From assembly GCF_011044175.1 (NCBI RefSeq), contig NZ_CP049057.1, positions 1,069,501 to 1,133,500 on the forward strand: 64,000 bases of DNA, given 5' to 3'. Position 1 is the first letter of the stretch. Every line of letters starts with the position of its first letter. Positions 45,071 through 53,704 of this stretch are shown piece after piece. The notes below the pieces were generated by a model. It did not search any database. It saw nothing but the letters and a program-made list of their open reading frames with translations, and was not told where the DNA came from. The position numbers and the translations under genes were made by a program. This DNA is from Rasiella rasia. GTDB lineage: Bacteria > Bacteroidota > Bacteroidia > Flavobacteriales > Flavobacteriaceae.

Positions 45071-46387
45071 ATGATAAGGCTACAATTTTACCCCGTATTG
45101 TGGTGTCTTTTAATAGTAGTTTTAGGAAATATTACAGCTTCAATCGCTGCCGAAAGTGAACTTTCATTCAAAGCGAAAAGTGCCGTAAATACTACTAAAG
45201 TCAACAAAAAGGCAACTGCGTTTCAAGCTTTTAAAAAGGCTCATTTTATCTCAGAATTAGATAGCGACGCATCTATTTCGAGCAGCATAAATCAACCCAA
45301 CACCCAAAAAGGTGAAACGGCAGAAAATGCACAACTTGAAGAAATTTCCTACAATAATTTACAAACGGAAAGTGTTGTTCAAGAAAAAAATTCAGAAAAA
45401 AGCCTATTGGCCGCACAAGTATCTCAAGCAGATAATGCAACGTCGTTTAAACAAGGCATGTATTATGGGTTTGCACTCATGGTATTACTCGTAAACATCT
45501 TGTGCTACTTTATTTTTGATGAACGTCTTTTTCTATTTTACGCCTTAGCATTAAGTGGAGTTACAGCCGTGTTTTTCTATAACGACGGGCTTCATCATCT
45601 CTTCGGACTTACAGGCCCAGCTAATCCGTTTTTAGTTCAATCGCTTCTATTGTGGTTTGCTATGGGCTTTAGTGCGTTGTTTGCTTCGAAGTATTTAAAT
45701 CTTGAAGAATTTTTTCCGAAGATAAAATTTATAACATTCCCATTGGTTTTAATTGGTGGTGCGTTGGTATTTTCGGCATATGTAGCCAAAGATACGGTAA
45801 CTGCTTACGCGGCAAATTTTGTTTCTATTTCGGTACTCATTTGTTATTTCATGGCCGGGGTTTTCTTATTCAGCAGAAAAAACTATGCGAAATTTTATGC
45901 AATTGCGGGCTTTATACCTCTACTCTTCGCTGTAGATTTCTTTGTATTGAAAAACATAGGAATAAACTTTCTTTCTACGGAAACGGTACATATTAAAATC
46001 GCCGGACTTATAGAAATGCTTATTTTAACGTATGCTATTATCTATAGAATTCGTGCGGTTAAAGAAGAAAATGAAATGCGCCAGACAGAAATGCGCATCT
46101 TCTTAAAGCGCCAAGAGGCAATGAATCGTCAGAGTGCAGTAAAGTTGTTAGAAGATGTATATCTTGAAAATCTAATTATGCACTATGATCTTGATGGTTT
46201 AGAGATAAAGTTACTTCAGTACATTAGTGAAGGAAAAGAAAATGATAAGATTGCTCGAAAGCTTAAGACTACTGAAGAAGATATTGAAGCGCTTACAAAA
46301 GAACTATATGAAAAATTAGAGATTGGTGAACAGATTCAAGAAGACTTTAGACTACTTGACAGTCAGCCAGACTATCTCTATAATTAA
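45071..46387 (+). CDS. Seven-helix membrane protein with C-terminal LuxR-like helix-turn-helix
   Basis: Protein of 438 residues. A signal segment (about 1-27) is followed by a Ser/Lys/Glu-rich low-complexity region exported to the periplasm (about 28-130), then seven clear transmembrane helices (about 135-335) resembling the 7TMR-DISM module, a coiled-coil linker with ENEMRQTEMRIFLKRQEAMN, and a C-terminal segment (about 375-425) with the pattern of LuxR/GerE helix-turn-helix domains: EIKLLQYISEGKENDKIARKL. The usual DISM extracellular sensing domain is not recognisable, and no kinase or receiver domain is present. It may be a membrane-tethered transcription regulator. Function is inferred. 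Confidence 0.75.
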   Translation: MIRLQFYPVLWCLLIVVLGNITASIAAESELSFKAKSAVNTTKVNKKATAFQAFKKAHFISELDSDASISSSINQPNTQKGETAENAQLEEISYNNLQTESVVQEKNSEKSLLAAQVSQADNATSFKQGMYYGFALMVLLVNILCYFIFDERLFLFYALALSGVTAVFFYNDGLHHLFGLTGPANPFLVQSLLLWFAMGFSALFASKYLNLEEFFPKIKFITFPLVLIGGALVFSAYVAKDTVTAYAANFVSISVLICYFMAGVFLFSRKNYAKFYAIAGFIPLLFAVDFFVLKNIGINFLSTETVHIKIAGLIEMLILTYAIIYRIRAVKEENEMRQTEMRIFLKRQEAMNRQSAVKLLEDVYLENLIMHYDLDGLEIKLLQYISEGKENDKIARKLKTTEEDIEALTKELYEKLEIGEQIQEDFRLLDSQPDYLYN

Positions 46388-46439
46388 AGTACCCCCCGCG
46401 AGGATGTTTTTTACAACCTCCCAACTAAACCTAACTCAA

Positions 46440-46467
46440 GGGTAGACTTAACAAGTCTACCCTATTT
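46440..46467 (+). terminator. Terminator after the 7TM regulator gene
   Basis: Stem GGGTAGACTT / AAGTCTACCC (46440-46449 with 46453-46462), 3-base loop, weak T-run. The hairpin includes the stop codon of convergent ccsBA. Confidence 0.75.
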
Positions 46468-49400
46468 TGTTGGTATAATATTTCTTGTACTTAATAAACG
46501 AAACTACACTTAAGACAACAAAGAAGCCTATTAGATAATATATAAATGTAGGTGTTACTGGCACATCGCCGCTTGCATAACTATGTAAGCCTGTTAGGTA
46601 AAAATTCACCCCAAAGTATGTCATCATAATGCTAGCGTACGCAAATATTGAAAATACAGCAAATGTCCATTTACCACGTAAACCAGGAACCAAACGTGCA
46701 TGAATCACAAAAGCGTATATCATAATACTAATCAACGCCCAGGTTTCTTTTGGATCCCAACCCCAGTAGCGTCCCCAACTTTCGTTAGCCCATTGCCCCC
46801 CGAGAAAATTTCCGATAGTAAGCATTACCAAACCAACAGTTAATGCCATTTCAGTAATAATGATGAGCTCTTTTATATTAAGATCCATCTTTTTCTTGTT
46901 CTCTTTGGTTGTAAGTAAGATAAGAAGCAAAATGGTAGTTCCTAGAATCATTCCTAAGGTGAATGGCCCATAACTCGCCACAATTACTGCAACATGAATC
47001 ATTAACCAATAGCTATCTAACACAGGAACCAGATTAGAAATACTTGGGTCTAACCAATTCTGGTTTGCCACCCACAAAATAATAGCAGCTACAAATGCCG
47101 TAGAGGCAATAGTAAGGTCACTTTTTCGTCCAAACGCTAAGCCAAAGAAGACTGTCGCCCATGCTACGTAAATAATACTCTCGTACGCATCACTCCAAGG
47201 TGCATGTCCGCTAACATACCAACGAGCAATTAAGCCAAGGGTCATTAGCGCAAAAAAGGTCCAAATTACGTATTTACAAGCTTTTATCAACGTGTTTACA
47301 CGCTTACCTTCTTTAAAAATTTGGAAGATGATAAAGACAAACATAAGTACTCCCATTACTGTAAAGTACATGTATAGCCTATTGAAAATATCTACTTTAT
47401 TATATACTATCTCAGCCTTTATTTTGTTTTCTGATGGAATAACAGAAGCCCCATAGGTTCTCTGAAACTTTTTAATTCCTTCTAAAAGTTCATCTGCCTG
47501 CGTATAGTCACCCGTTTTTCTTGCAGTTGCTAGACTTTGAAAATATGCTGGTAAAATAGTACGCACCGCCATAGAATCTTTACCCGTGAAATTGGCCTCG
47601 CCTAATTCTAGATACGACACCCATTTATTACCTGGATCGTTAGGTATAGGAAATATTTTTAGAATACTACCGCTTAAGGCTTCGTTAAGCAAGAAAACGT
47701 TCTCGTACACCTTAATAAAATCCTTCTCAAACTGGTTGGGGTTATTTTTAGATGTCGCCTTTTCTAAATAGGGATCTAACTTATTAGTACCCTTTTCATC
47801 GAATAGGTCTAACAATGTAATTTTTTTAGTCGCTACTGGAACATCCAGCACCTGCCGAATACTATCATTTCCTCTTTTTAAACTTACCAAAGGCACTTCT
47901 ACCCAAAGCCTTGGAAACTCTGTCATGGAAATAAATACCTGATTAGCATCCATACCAGCATAAGTATTGCTTCTGCTAATCTTACGCAACAACTGGCTTG
48001 CGTAGGTGTGTACGGGTTTCATGCGCCCGTTGTCTTGAATAATTAATTCTGAAAATTTAGCAGCATGTTGCTTATCTACAATATTTGCCTTTATAATACT
48101 ATCTATCTGTTCGGCCTTAGCCTCGGTATGCTCATGTGCGTTGGTCTGTGCCTGACCAGCAAAAGCAATCAACGCAAATACAATAGTGAGTGCTGCTTTT
48201 TTTGCTTTCACTTTATCTAACATTCTCTTTAAAGAACCAAATCGCGATCCTTTCACAAAGAGTATTGCCATTAGTCCGAAGTAAAGCAAGAAATACCCGA
48301 TATAGGTAATCCATGTTCCCCATGCATCGTGGTTTACAGACAAAATTGTTCCTTTTTCATCTGGGTTAAAACTGGCTTGGAAAAAGCGGTATCCTTTATG
48401 ATCAAGGACGTTATTCATAAAAACTTCAGTATCAAAAAATTCTGTTTCAGAATCACTTACTGTTAGTTTACTTTTAAACGATTTATAATTACGTTCGGTA
48501 CCAGGATATTTTTCAGCAATAAAATCGCGCAGCGTAATACTAAATGGCAGCTCGTATTCCTTAGAGCCATACGTAATGTAGACGTCCAGACCATTTACTG
48601 TAACCTTGGTAGGGTCTGGTGCATTTCCAACGCCCCCTAACAACTCTACTGTTTTAGTCTCACCTCCAGCGGTAACATCTAAAATCAATCCGTCTGCATT
48701 AGTTTGCTCTGAAGCTTCTGCCCGTACCACACCTTGACGTCCTACGGTAACTGGACTCGGAATTACAAACTGCATATCGGCTATGTTGTATAGAGAGCGA
48801 AGCATTAGCGTCTGTACACTATCTTTAATAAACCTTCGCTGAAATTGCTCCATATTAGCAGATGCCTGCCCTGGCTGTATACCAGCAGCACTTAATTCTG
48901 CCATGTTTAAAAACGAGCCTTCAAAAGGAGCTACAATTGAATAACTACCATCGGTTTCATTGTAAGTAATATTAATGGCACCTTCTGTGGGATTGTTAAG
49001 GGCGAACAAAATATTATGAATGTTTGCTACTTGCCCAATTTGCAACCAATGATCATGTTTTTCACCGCCACTACTTTCTACAATCTTTAAATATCCTTCT
49101 CCATCAACCTCAGCTATTAAACTTTCCTTGGCATTTTTTATAAAACTCTTTAAGGTTATCGACACAGGAACACCGTTATAGTCTGTGTGCATAGAAAAGT
49201 TGTTGTCTAGTCTTTCTGAAAAGCGTACTTCTTGTGCTGGAATCACCCTACGTTGTTGCACTCCATCTACCACAAAATCGCCATCTACAAATGCTGTAAC
49301 AAAAGTGTTGTCTGAAAGAAACTTATTTTCTGTAGCCCCCTCGCGAATTTCCATTCTACCTTCATACCCTATGTAACGCGTAACAAAGGCACCAACCAAA

Positions 49401-49675
49401 ATTAAAATAAAGGACAAATGAAGAATTAGTGTAGCCCATTTCTCTTTTTTATACAATCTGAAACGAAAAATATTTCCGCAGAAATTGATGACAAAAAATA
49501 CCATAATAGCCTCAAACCACCAGGCATTGTAGATAATCTCTCGGGAGTAAGGTGTTGGTGAGGTTTCTGAAGAGGCGTCTAGAAATGTTCCAACGGCCAT
49601 GGCAACAGCAAAAACAATAAATAAAACAGCGGTAAGGCGGGTTGAAAAAAGGAATGCGGCAAGTTTCTTTTGCAT
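46457..49675 (-). CDS. Fused ResB/CcsA cytochrome c biogenesis protein
   Basis: System II (Ccs) haem exporter and cytochrome c haem lyase in one polypeptide of 1072 residues. The start is ATG 49675; a TTG at 49693 overlaps the TAAATTTG promoter box. The N-terminal part is ResB (about 1-490, with several helices and a large periplasmic domain). A helix near ALTIVFALIAFAGQAQ leads to an additional periplasmic segment of about 250 residues (NAHEHTEAKAEQIDS...). The C-terminal part is CcsA, with the haem-handling motif WGRYWGWDPKETWAL and conserved histidines in later helices. The trHb gene lies upstream on the same strand, 48 bases away. Confidence 0.93.
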   Translation of the reverse strand: MQKKLAAFLFSTRLTAVLFIVFAVAMAVGTFLDASSETSPTPYSREIIYNAWWFEAIMVFFVINFCGNIFRFRLYKKEKWATLILHLSFILILVGAFVTRYIGYEGRMEIREGATENKFLSDNTFVTAFVDGDFVVDGVQQRRVIPAQEVRFSERLDNNFSMHTDYNGVPVSITLKSFIKNAKESLIAEVDGEGYLKIVESSGGEKHDHWLQIGQVANIHNILFALNNPTEGAINITYNETDGSYSIVAPFEGSFLNMAELSAAGIQPGQASANMEQFQRRFIKDSVQTLMLRSLYNIADMQFVIPSPVTVGRQGVVRAEASEQTNADGLILDVTAGGETKTVELLGGVGNAPDPTKVTVNGLDVYITYGSKEYELPFSITLRDFIAEKYPGTERNYKSFKSKLTVSDSETEFFDTEVFMNNVLDHKGYRFFQASFNPDEKGTILSVNHDAWGTWITYIGYFLLYFGLMAILFVKGSRFGSLKRMLDKVKAKKAALTIVFALIAFAGQAQTNAHEHTEAKAEQIDSIIKANIVDKQHAAKFSELIIQDNGRMKPVHTYASQLLRKISRSNTYAGMDANQVFISMTEFPRLWVEVPLVSLKRGNDSIRQVLDVPVATKKITLLDLFDEKGTNKLDPYLEKATSKNNPNQFEKDFIKVYENVFLLNEALSGSILKIFPIPNDPGNKWVSYLELGEANFTGKDSMAVRTILPAYFQSLATARKTGDYTQADELLEGIKKFQRTYGASVIPSENKIKAEIVYNKVDIFNRLYMYFTVMGVLMFVFIIFQIFKEGKRVNTLIKACKYVIWTFFALMTLGLIARWYVSGHAPWSDAYESIIYVAWATVFFGLAFGRKSDLTIASTAFVAAIILWVANQNWLDPSISNLVPVLDSYWLMIHVAVIVASYGPFTLGMILGTTILLLILLTTKENKKKMDLNIKELIIITEMALTVGLVMLTIGNFLGGQWANESWGRYWGWDPKETWALISIMIYAFVIHARLVPGLRGKWTFAVFSIFAYASIMMTYFGVNFYLTGLHSYASGDVPVTPTFIYYLIGFFVVLSVVSFIKYKKYYTNKIG

Positions 49676-49690
49676 TGGGCAATTTTTATG

Positions 49691-49698
49691 CAAATTTA
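49691..49698 (-). promoter_or_regulatory. Predicted -7 box for ccsBA
   Basis: Minus-strand TAAATTTG, exact TAnnTTTG match, 15 bases before ATG 49675. Confidence 0.45.
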
Positions 49699-49723
49699 AC
49701 CAATCAAAACCACAAAAACTACA

Positions 49724-50137
49724 TCATTTTATTGAATCGGTAGCATTATTTTTACGTGCGTTAAAAATTTGAAGATGAATAAAAGTTCCCATGTTTCTAG
49801 CCCTATTTTTGGCTATCTGAGCTAGTTCACCAACAAACAGGTCGTCTACAGTTTCAAACCACATATTAAGCCAAACACCAAAATGAAGTTCGTTTATGCT
49901 ATGTCCTTCGGCTGTATCTACTTCAACATGCTTCTGTATTGGGTTGCCCTTAAACTTCCGTTTAAAGAAAAGATTGGTCTCCCAAAAATCTGTAAGATGC
50001 TCAAAATGTGTATCCCAATCGGTTATCGCTCTATTAAATATGGGCCCCAGCAGTTCGTTGTTCTGCACCTTTCCGTAGAAAGTTGAGACCAATAGGTACA
50101 CATCTTCTCGTGTTGTAATATCTTTTCTTGCCAACAT
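49724..50137 (-). CDS. Group III truncated haemoglobin
   Basis: Small haem protein of 137 residues with the two-over-two globin fold. The N-terminal helix REDVYLLVSTFYGKVQNN with LGPIFNRAI is typical of group III, as are WDTHFEHLTDFWETNLFF (distal pocket region) and the long helix with the proximal histidine in GHSINELHFGVWLNMW. Group III proteins bind oxygen or other ligands strongly; the physiological role is unknown. The next gene on the strand, ccsBA, also concerns haem. The upstream DUF2520 gene diverges, with a mirrored TACCTT segment. Confidence 0.9.
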   Translation of the reverse strand: MLARKDITTREDVYLLVSTFYGKVQNNELLGPIFNRAITDWDTHFEHLTDFWETNLFFKRKFKGNPIQKHVEVDTAEGHSINELHFGVWLNMWFETVDDLFVGELAQIAKNRARNMGTFIHLQIFNARKNNATDSIK

Positions 50138-50228
50138 TCACACAAGGTACTAAATTACCCGGGGTTTCTATTTATCCTTAAACTGAAATATAACTTTTAA
50201 CCACACAAAAGGTCTTTCAAAAACTTAG

Positions 50229-50236
50229 TACCTTCG
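50229..50236 (+). promoter_or_regulatory. Predicted -7 box for the DUF2520 operon
   Basis: TACCTTCG (TAnnTTYG), ends 4 bases before the ATG; suggests a leaderless first cistron. Confidence 0.45.
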
Positions 50237-50240
50237 CAAT

Positions 50241-50993
50241 ATGATTCGTGTTGTGATACTTGGTTACGGAAATGTAGGGTTTCATTTGCATAAAGCAATT
50301 ACCGCCTCGTTGGGTGTAGAAGTGGTTCAGGTGTATAATAGAAATAGAATAGACAATTTAGCTACGGCTCAAACTCAAAAATTAACGGAACTTGTCGAAG
50401 CCGATGTATACATCATGGCGATTCCTGACAACGCAATCGCTTCATTTTCTGAAGTACTACCGCTTTCAAACAAACTCGTAGTTCATACGTCTGGAGGTGC
50501 CGCCATGAACCAGCTTTCGAGTGGTAATCGAAAAGGTGTTTTTTATTTGTTGCAAACCTTTAGCAAGGAAACTGAAGTAGACTTCAATAATATCCCGATT
50601 TGCGTTGAAGCTGAGAACGTTAACGACACCGCACTTCTTAAAAAGTTAGGCGAATGTATTTCTGAAAGTGTTGTTGAAATAAATTCAGATAAGCGAGCCA
50701 TCTTACACCTTGCCGCAGTTTTCGTAAATAACTTTGTAAATCACTTATACGGCATCGCTTCGGAAATTTCCGAAGAAAATAATATTGACTTTAATTTACT
50801 GAAACCGCTTATTACCGAAACCGCAAATAAACTAAGTACGCTATCGCCTTCTGATGCCCAAACGGGTCCGGCCAAACGAAACGATACAAAAACCATAGAA
50901 AAGCATTTACATCTTTTAGAAGATAGCAAGTATGCTGAAATCTATGAGCTACTCACCCAATCAATTTATGCGAATCAAAAGAAGCAAGACTAA
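50241..50993 (+). CDS. Rossmann-fold and DUF2520 domain protein
   Basis: Protein of 250 residues with an N-terminal NAD(P)-binding Rossmann domain (VVILGYGNVGFHLHKAI; glycine motif near 8-13) and a helical C-terminal DUF2520 domain (about 125-245). The layout resembles ketopantoate or 6-phosphogluconate dehydrogenase-like enzymes: LHLAAVFVNNFVNHLYGIA near the dimer interface and LSPSDAQTGPAKRNDTKT at the active-site cleft. Substrate unknown. It opens the long rightward block ending near 57.7 kb, 14 bases before the HAD phosphatase gene. Confidence 0.85.
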   Translation: MIRVVILGYGNVGFHLHKAITASLGVEVVQVYNRNRIDNLATAQTQKLTELVEADVYIMAIPDNAIASFSEVLPLSNKLVVHTSGGAAMNQLSSGNRKGVFYLLQTFSKETEVDFNNIPICVEAENVNDTALLKKLGECISESVVEINSDKRAILHLAAVFVNNFVNHLYGIASEISEENNIDFNLLKPLITETANKLSTLSPSDAQTGPAKRNDTKTIEKHLHLLEDSKYAEIYELLTQSIYANQKKQD

Positions 50994-51007
50994 ACCAATA
51001 CACTACG

Positions 51008-51541
51008 ATGGAAAAAAGCTATAAAGAATACCTCAACCATATCACCACACTTGTTTTTGACGTAGATGGGGTGCTTACAGATGGAACCATAACAATTACA
51101 ACCGAGGGAGAAATGTACCGCTCTATGCACATTAAAGACGGGTATGCATTAAAAACCGCCATAGACCAAGGGCTTCATGTCTGTATTATTAGTGGTGGCT
51201 CTAACGAAGGTGTACGTAAACGTCTGCAAGGTTTGGGCATTACAGATATATACTTAGGAACACATCAAAAAACCGACACGCTTAAAAAATATCTTTCAGA
51301 CAATAAGCTCTCTGCAGAAAACACACTATATATGGGCGACGACATCCCTGATTATTATGTGATGCAAGAAGTTGGCTTGCCTTGTTGCCCGCAAGATGCT
51401 GTGCCAGAGATTAAAGAATTGAGTAAATATGTTTCGCATAAAAAAGGCGGTGAAGGTTGCGTGCGCGATATTATTGAACAAGTTTTAAAGGTACAGGGAA
51501 AATGGATTTCTAAAAGTAGCTTTAGCGCAAAATATGATTAA
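51008..51541 (+). CDS. KdsC-like HAD phosphatase
   Basis: HAD-superfamily hydrolase of 177 residues, of the small KdsC class without cap. Catalytic aspartates are in VFDVDGVLTDG (Asp18, Asp20); motif II is IISGGSNEG, and motif III/IV reads TLYMGDDIPDYYVM. KdsC removes the phosphate of Kdo-8-phosphate during LPS synthesis; the C-terminal RDIIEQVLKVQGKW segment is typical. The gene sits between DUF2520 and UbiA rather than with kdsA/kdsB, so the exact substrate is inferred from family only. Confidence 0.88.
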   Translation: MEKSYKEYLNHITTLVFDVDGVLTDGTITITTEGEMYRSMHIKDGYALKTAIDQGLHVCIISGGSNEGVRKRLQGLGITDIYLGTHQKTDTLKKYLSDNKLSAENTLYMGDDIPDYYVMQEVGLPCCPQDAVPEIKELSKYVSHKKGGEGCVRDIIEQVLKVQGKWISKSSFSAKYD

Positions 51542-51570
51542 CGAAATACGTACACTTTAATACCTAAGAA

Positions 51571-52485
51571 ATGGCCTTTCTGCGTATCGTTCGCCCTGTT
51601 AATTTGTTGCTACTTCTGTTCACCCAAGTAGCTATAAAATATGGCTTTTTTGAGCCATTAGGGATCGATGTAGCTATGGGACATATCGATTTCGGCTTTT
51701 TAGTAGTCGCTACGCTCTGTATTGCTGCTGCGGGAAATGTAATTAACGACATTCACGATGTTGCCATTGATACCATCAATAAACCTGGTCGCGTGATTCT
51801 TGGCACTAAAATTTCAGAAAAAAAAGCATATAACTTTTATCTTGTACTTAATGTTTTAGGCGTGGGAGCCGGATTTTTAGTCGCTAATAGACTTGGTCAT
51901 CCTGGCCTAGCAGCTATATTTATTGGTATTTCTATTTTACTTTATAGCTACGCTAGCTATCTTAGTACTATCGTTGTACTTAGTAATTTGGTAATTTCTA
52001 TACTTGTTGCGTGTAGTCTTTTAGTGCTCATTATTTTTGATATTTATCCGGTCATTATCGAAAACCCAACAGCTTTGCAAATTACTGCTGCCACGACAAT
52101 TGTTTGGTTTGCAGCCTCTGCCTTTTATCTAAACCTTCTGCGCGAAATTGTAAAAGACATTCAAGATGTTAATGGCGATAAAAATGGAGGTCGAAATACG
52201 TTAGCAATAGTACTAGGGCGTTCTAGAACAACTACTATTGTTTTTGGCTTAGGGCTCATTGCGCTTTTTGCACTGTTATGGTTCACAAATACGTATTTGT
52301 ACAACTTTAAAACAGTTAATTCTTATTTTATATTTTTAATAGGTGCGCCTCTCCTCTATTTTTGCATTCGTGCTTGGAATGCCAAACGAGCCAAAGACTA
52401 TATGGTACTGTCATGGATCTTAAAACTTGTAATGTTTACTGGGGTCTGTAGCCTTTTATTTTTTGCTGAAATTTTAACTCTTTAG
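51571..52485 (+). CDS. UbiA family prenyltransferase
   Basis: Integral membrane prenyltransferase of 304 residues with about eight or nine helices. The two metal/diphosphate-binding motifs are visible: NDIHDVAID (59-67) and DIQDVNGDKNGG later in the chain. It lacks the motifs that would point clearly to menaquinone (MenA) or haem O (CyoE) synthesis; related Bacteroidota proteins are commonly named geranylgeranylglycerol-phosphate geranylgeranyltransferase, an archaeal-type lipid enzyme. That specificity is not proven here. It is 29 bases after the phosphatase gene and 2 bases before the acetyltransferase gene. Confidence 0.85.
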   Translation: MAFLRIVRPVNLLLLLFTQVAIKYGFFEPLGIDVAMGHIDFGFLVVATLCIAAAGNVINDIHDVAIDTINKPGRVILGTKISEKKAYNFYLVLNVLGVGAGFLVANRLGHPGLAAIFIGISILLYSYASYLSTIVVLSNLVISILVACSLLVLIIFDIYPVIIENPTALQITAATTIVWFAASAFYLNLLREIVKDIQDVNGDKNGGRNTLAIVLGRSRTTTIVFGLGLIALFALLWFTNTYLYNFKTVNSYFIFLIGAPLLYFCIRAWNAKRAKDYMVLSWILKLVMFTGVCSLLFFAEILTL

Positions 52486-52487
52486 AA

Positions 52488-53081
52488 ATGAATTTCGACA
52501 CCTCACAATCTGTTATACTAGAAAACGAACGTGTATTGCTTAGACCGCTACACTCCGAAGACATTGAGCATCTTGCTATCTTCTCAGAACAAGAACCTGA
52601 GCTTTGGGAATATTCTCTTCTACCTGCAAACGGTCAAGAAAACTTGAAACAGTACATTGCCATTGCCTTAGAGAAAAAAAAGATAGGCGATTCGTATCCT
52701 TTTCTTGTATTCGACAAAAAAGCGAATGCCTACGCTGGGAGCACTCGATTTTATGACATTCAGAACACACATAAAAGTGTGCAGCTTGGGTACACTTGGT
52801 ATGGTAAAGAATTTCAGCGCACTGGGCTTAACAGACATTGTAAGTATTTAATGCTTGAATTTGCATTTGAAACGCTGAAGGCAGAACGTGTAGAGTTTAG
52901 AGGAGATGCTAACAACGCACGCAGCATTGCTGCTATGAAGGGCATAGGTTGTACCGTAGAAGGAATATTAAGAAACAATTGTAGCAGTCCTACGGGTAGA
53001 AGGGATAGTATTGTGTTGAGTATTCTAAAAACTGAGTGGGTTTCGCATGTAAAAGAAAACCTCAAACTAAAAATAATGTAA
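52488..53081 (+). CDS. GNAT family N-acetyltransferase (RimJ/RimL type)
   Basis: Acetyl-CoA-dependent acetyltransferase of 197 residues. The fold is seen in NERVLLRPLHSEDIEHLAIF (first helix), GSTRFYDIQNTHKSVQLGYTW (strands 2-4), the acetyl-CoA-binding GKEFQRTGLNRHCKYLML and RVEFRGDANNARSIAAMKGIG. RimJ/RimL relatives modify protein N-termini or small molecules; the substrate is unknown. It begins 2 bases after the UbiA stop and ends 3 bases before maf, so all are in one transcript. Confidence 0.88.
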   Translation: MNFDTSQSVILENERVLLRPLHSEDIEHLAIFSEQEPELWEYSLLPANGQENLKQYIAIALEKKKIGDSYPFLVFDKKANAYAGSTRFYDIQNTHKSVQLGYTWYGKEFQRTGLNRHCKYLMLEFAFETLKAERVEFRGDANNARSIAAMKGIGCTVEGILRNNCSSPTGRRDSIVLSILKTEWVSHVKENLKLKIM

Positions 53082-53084
53082 GTT

Positions 53085-53672
53085 ATGCTTCGAGAGAAAT
53101 TAAAAAACCACACCCTTATTCTAGCGTCTGGATCGCCGCGAAGACAGTATTTTTTCAAGGAACTTGACCTAGAATTCACCATAGATGTTCGTGCAGTTAA
53201 TGAAGTATACGACAGCCAATTAAAACAAGCCGAAATCACCGAATACCTTTCTAAGCTAAAAGCATCGGTTTTTACAGACCTAAAGGATACTGATATACTT
53301 GTGACCAGCGACACCATTGTCTGGAAAGATGATAAGCCCATCGAAAAAGCAAAAGATGAACTTGAAGCTAAAGCCATGTTGCGTAACCTGAGTGGTTCTA
53401 TGCATGAGGTATATACTTCGGTTTGTTTTACGGGCAAAAACTTTCAGAAGGTAGTATCAGACTGTACCAAAGTGTGGTTTAAGGAACTTTCCGAAGAAGA
53501 GATAGACTATTACATTAAAACCTATGAGCCCTACGATAAGGCCGGAAGTTATGGGGTTCAGGAATGGTTGGGATATATTGCCATTACTAAATTAGAGGGA
53601 AGCTATTTTAACGTAATGGGGCTACCTACAAGACTGGTGTACAAAACTTTTCTAGAAATCGCTAAAGCTTGA
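53085..53672 (+). CDS. Maf-like nucleoside triphosphate pyrophosphatase
   Basis: House-cleaning enzyme of 195 residues that hydrolyses noncanonical or dTTP/UTP nucleotides to the monophosphate. Motifs: LASGSPRR (14-20; phosphate loop), SDTIVW (catalytic Asp), then KAMLRNLSGSMHEVYT, YDKAGSYGVQEWLGYI and GSYFNVMGLP. These match the YhdE/Maf dTTP-UTP group. It overlaps nothing and lies 3 bases after the acetyltransferase gene. The name septum formation protein is historical. Confidence 0.93.
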   Translation: MLREKLKNHTLILASGSPRRQYFFKELDLEFTIDVRAVNEVYDSQLKQAEITEYLSKLKASVFTDLKDTDILVTSDTIVWKDDKPIEKAKDELEAKAMLRNLSGSMHEVYTSVCFTGKNFQKVVSDCTKVWFKELSEEEIDYYIKTYEPYDKAGSYGVQEWLGYIAITKLEGSYFNVMGLPTRLVYKTFLEIAKA

Positions 53673-53704
53673 TTTTTCGTACTTTTACTGAAAATTTAAC
53701 TGCT

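Noticed and set aside
52814-53437. Minus-strand open frame of 207 codons across the acetyltransferase and maf genes
   Set aside because: Antisense shadow of two clear genes; composition rich in Ser and Leu without any recognisable domain.
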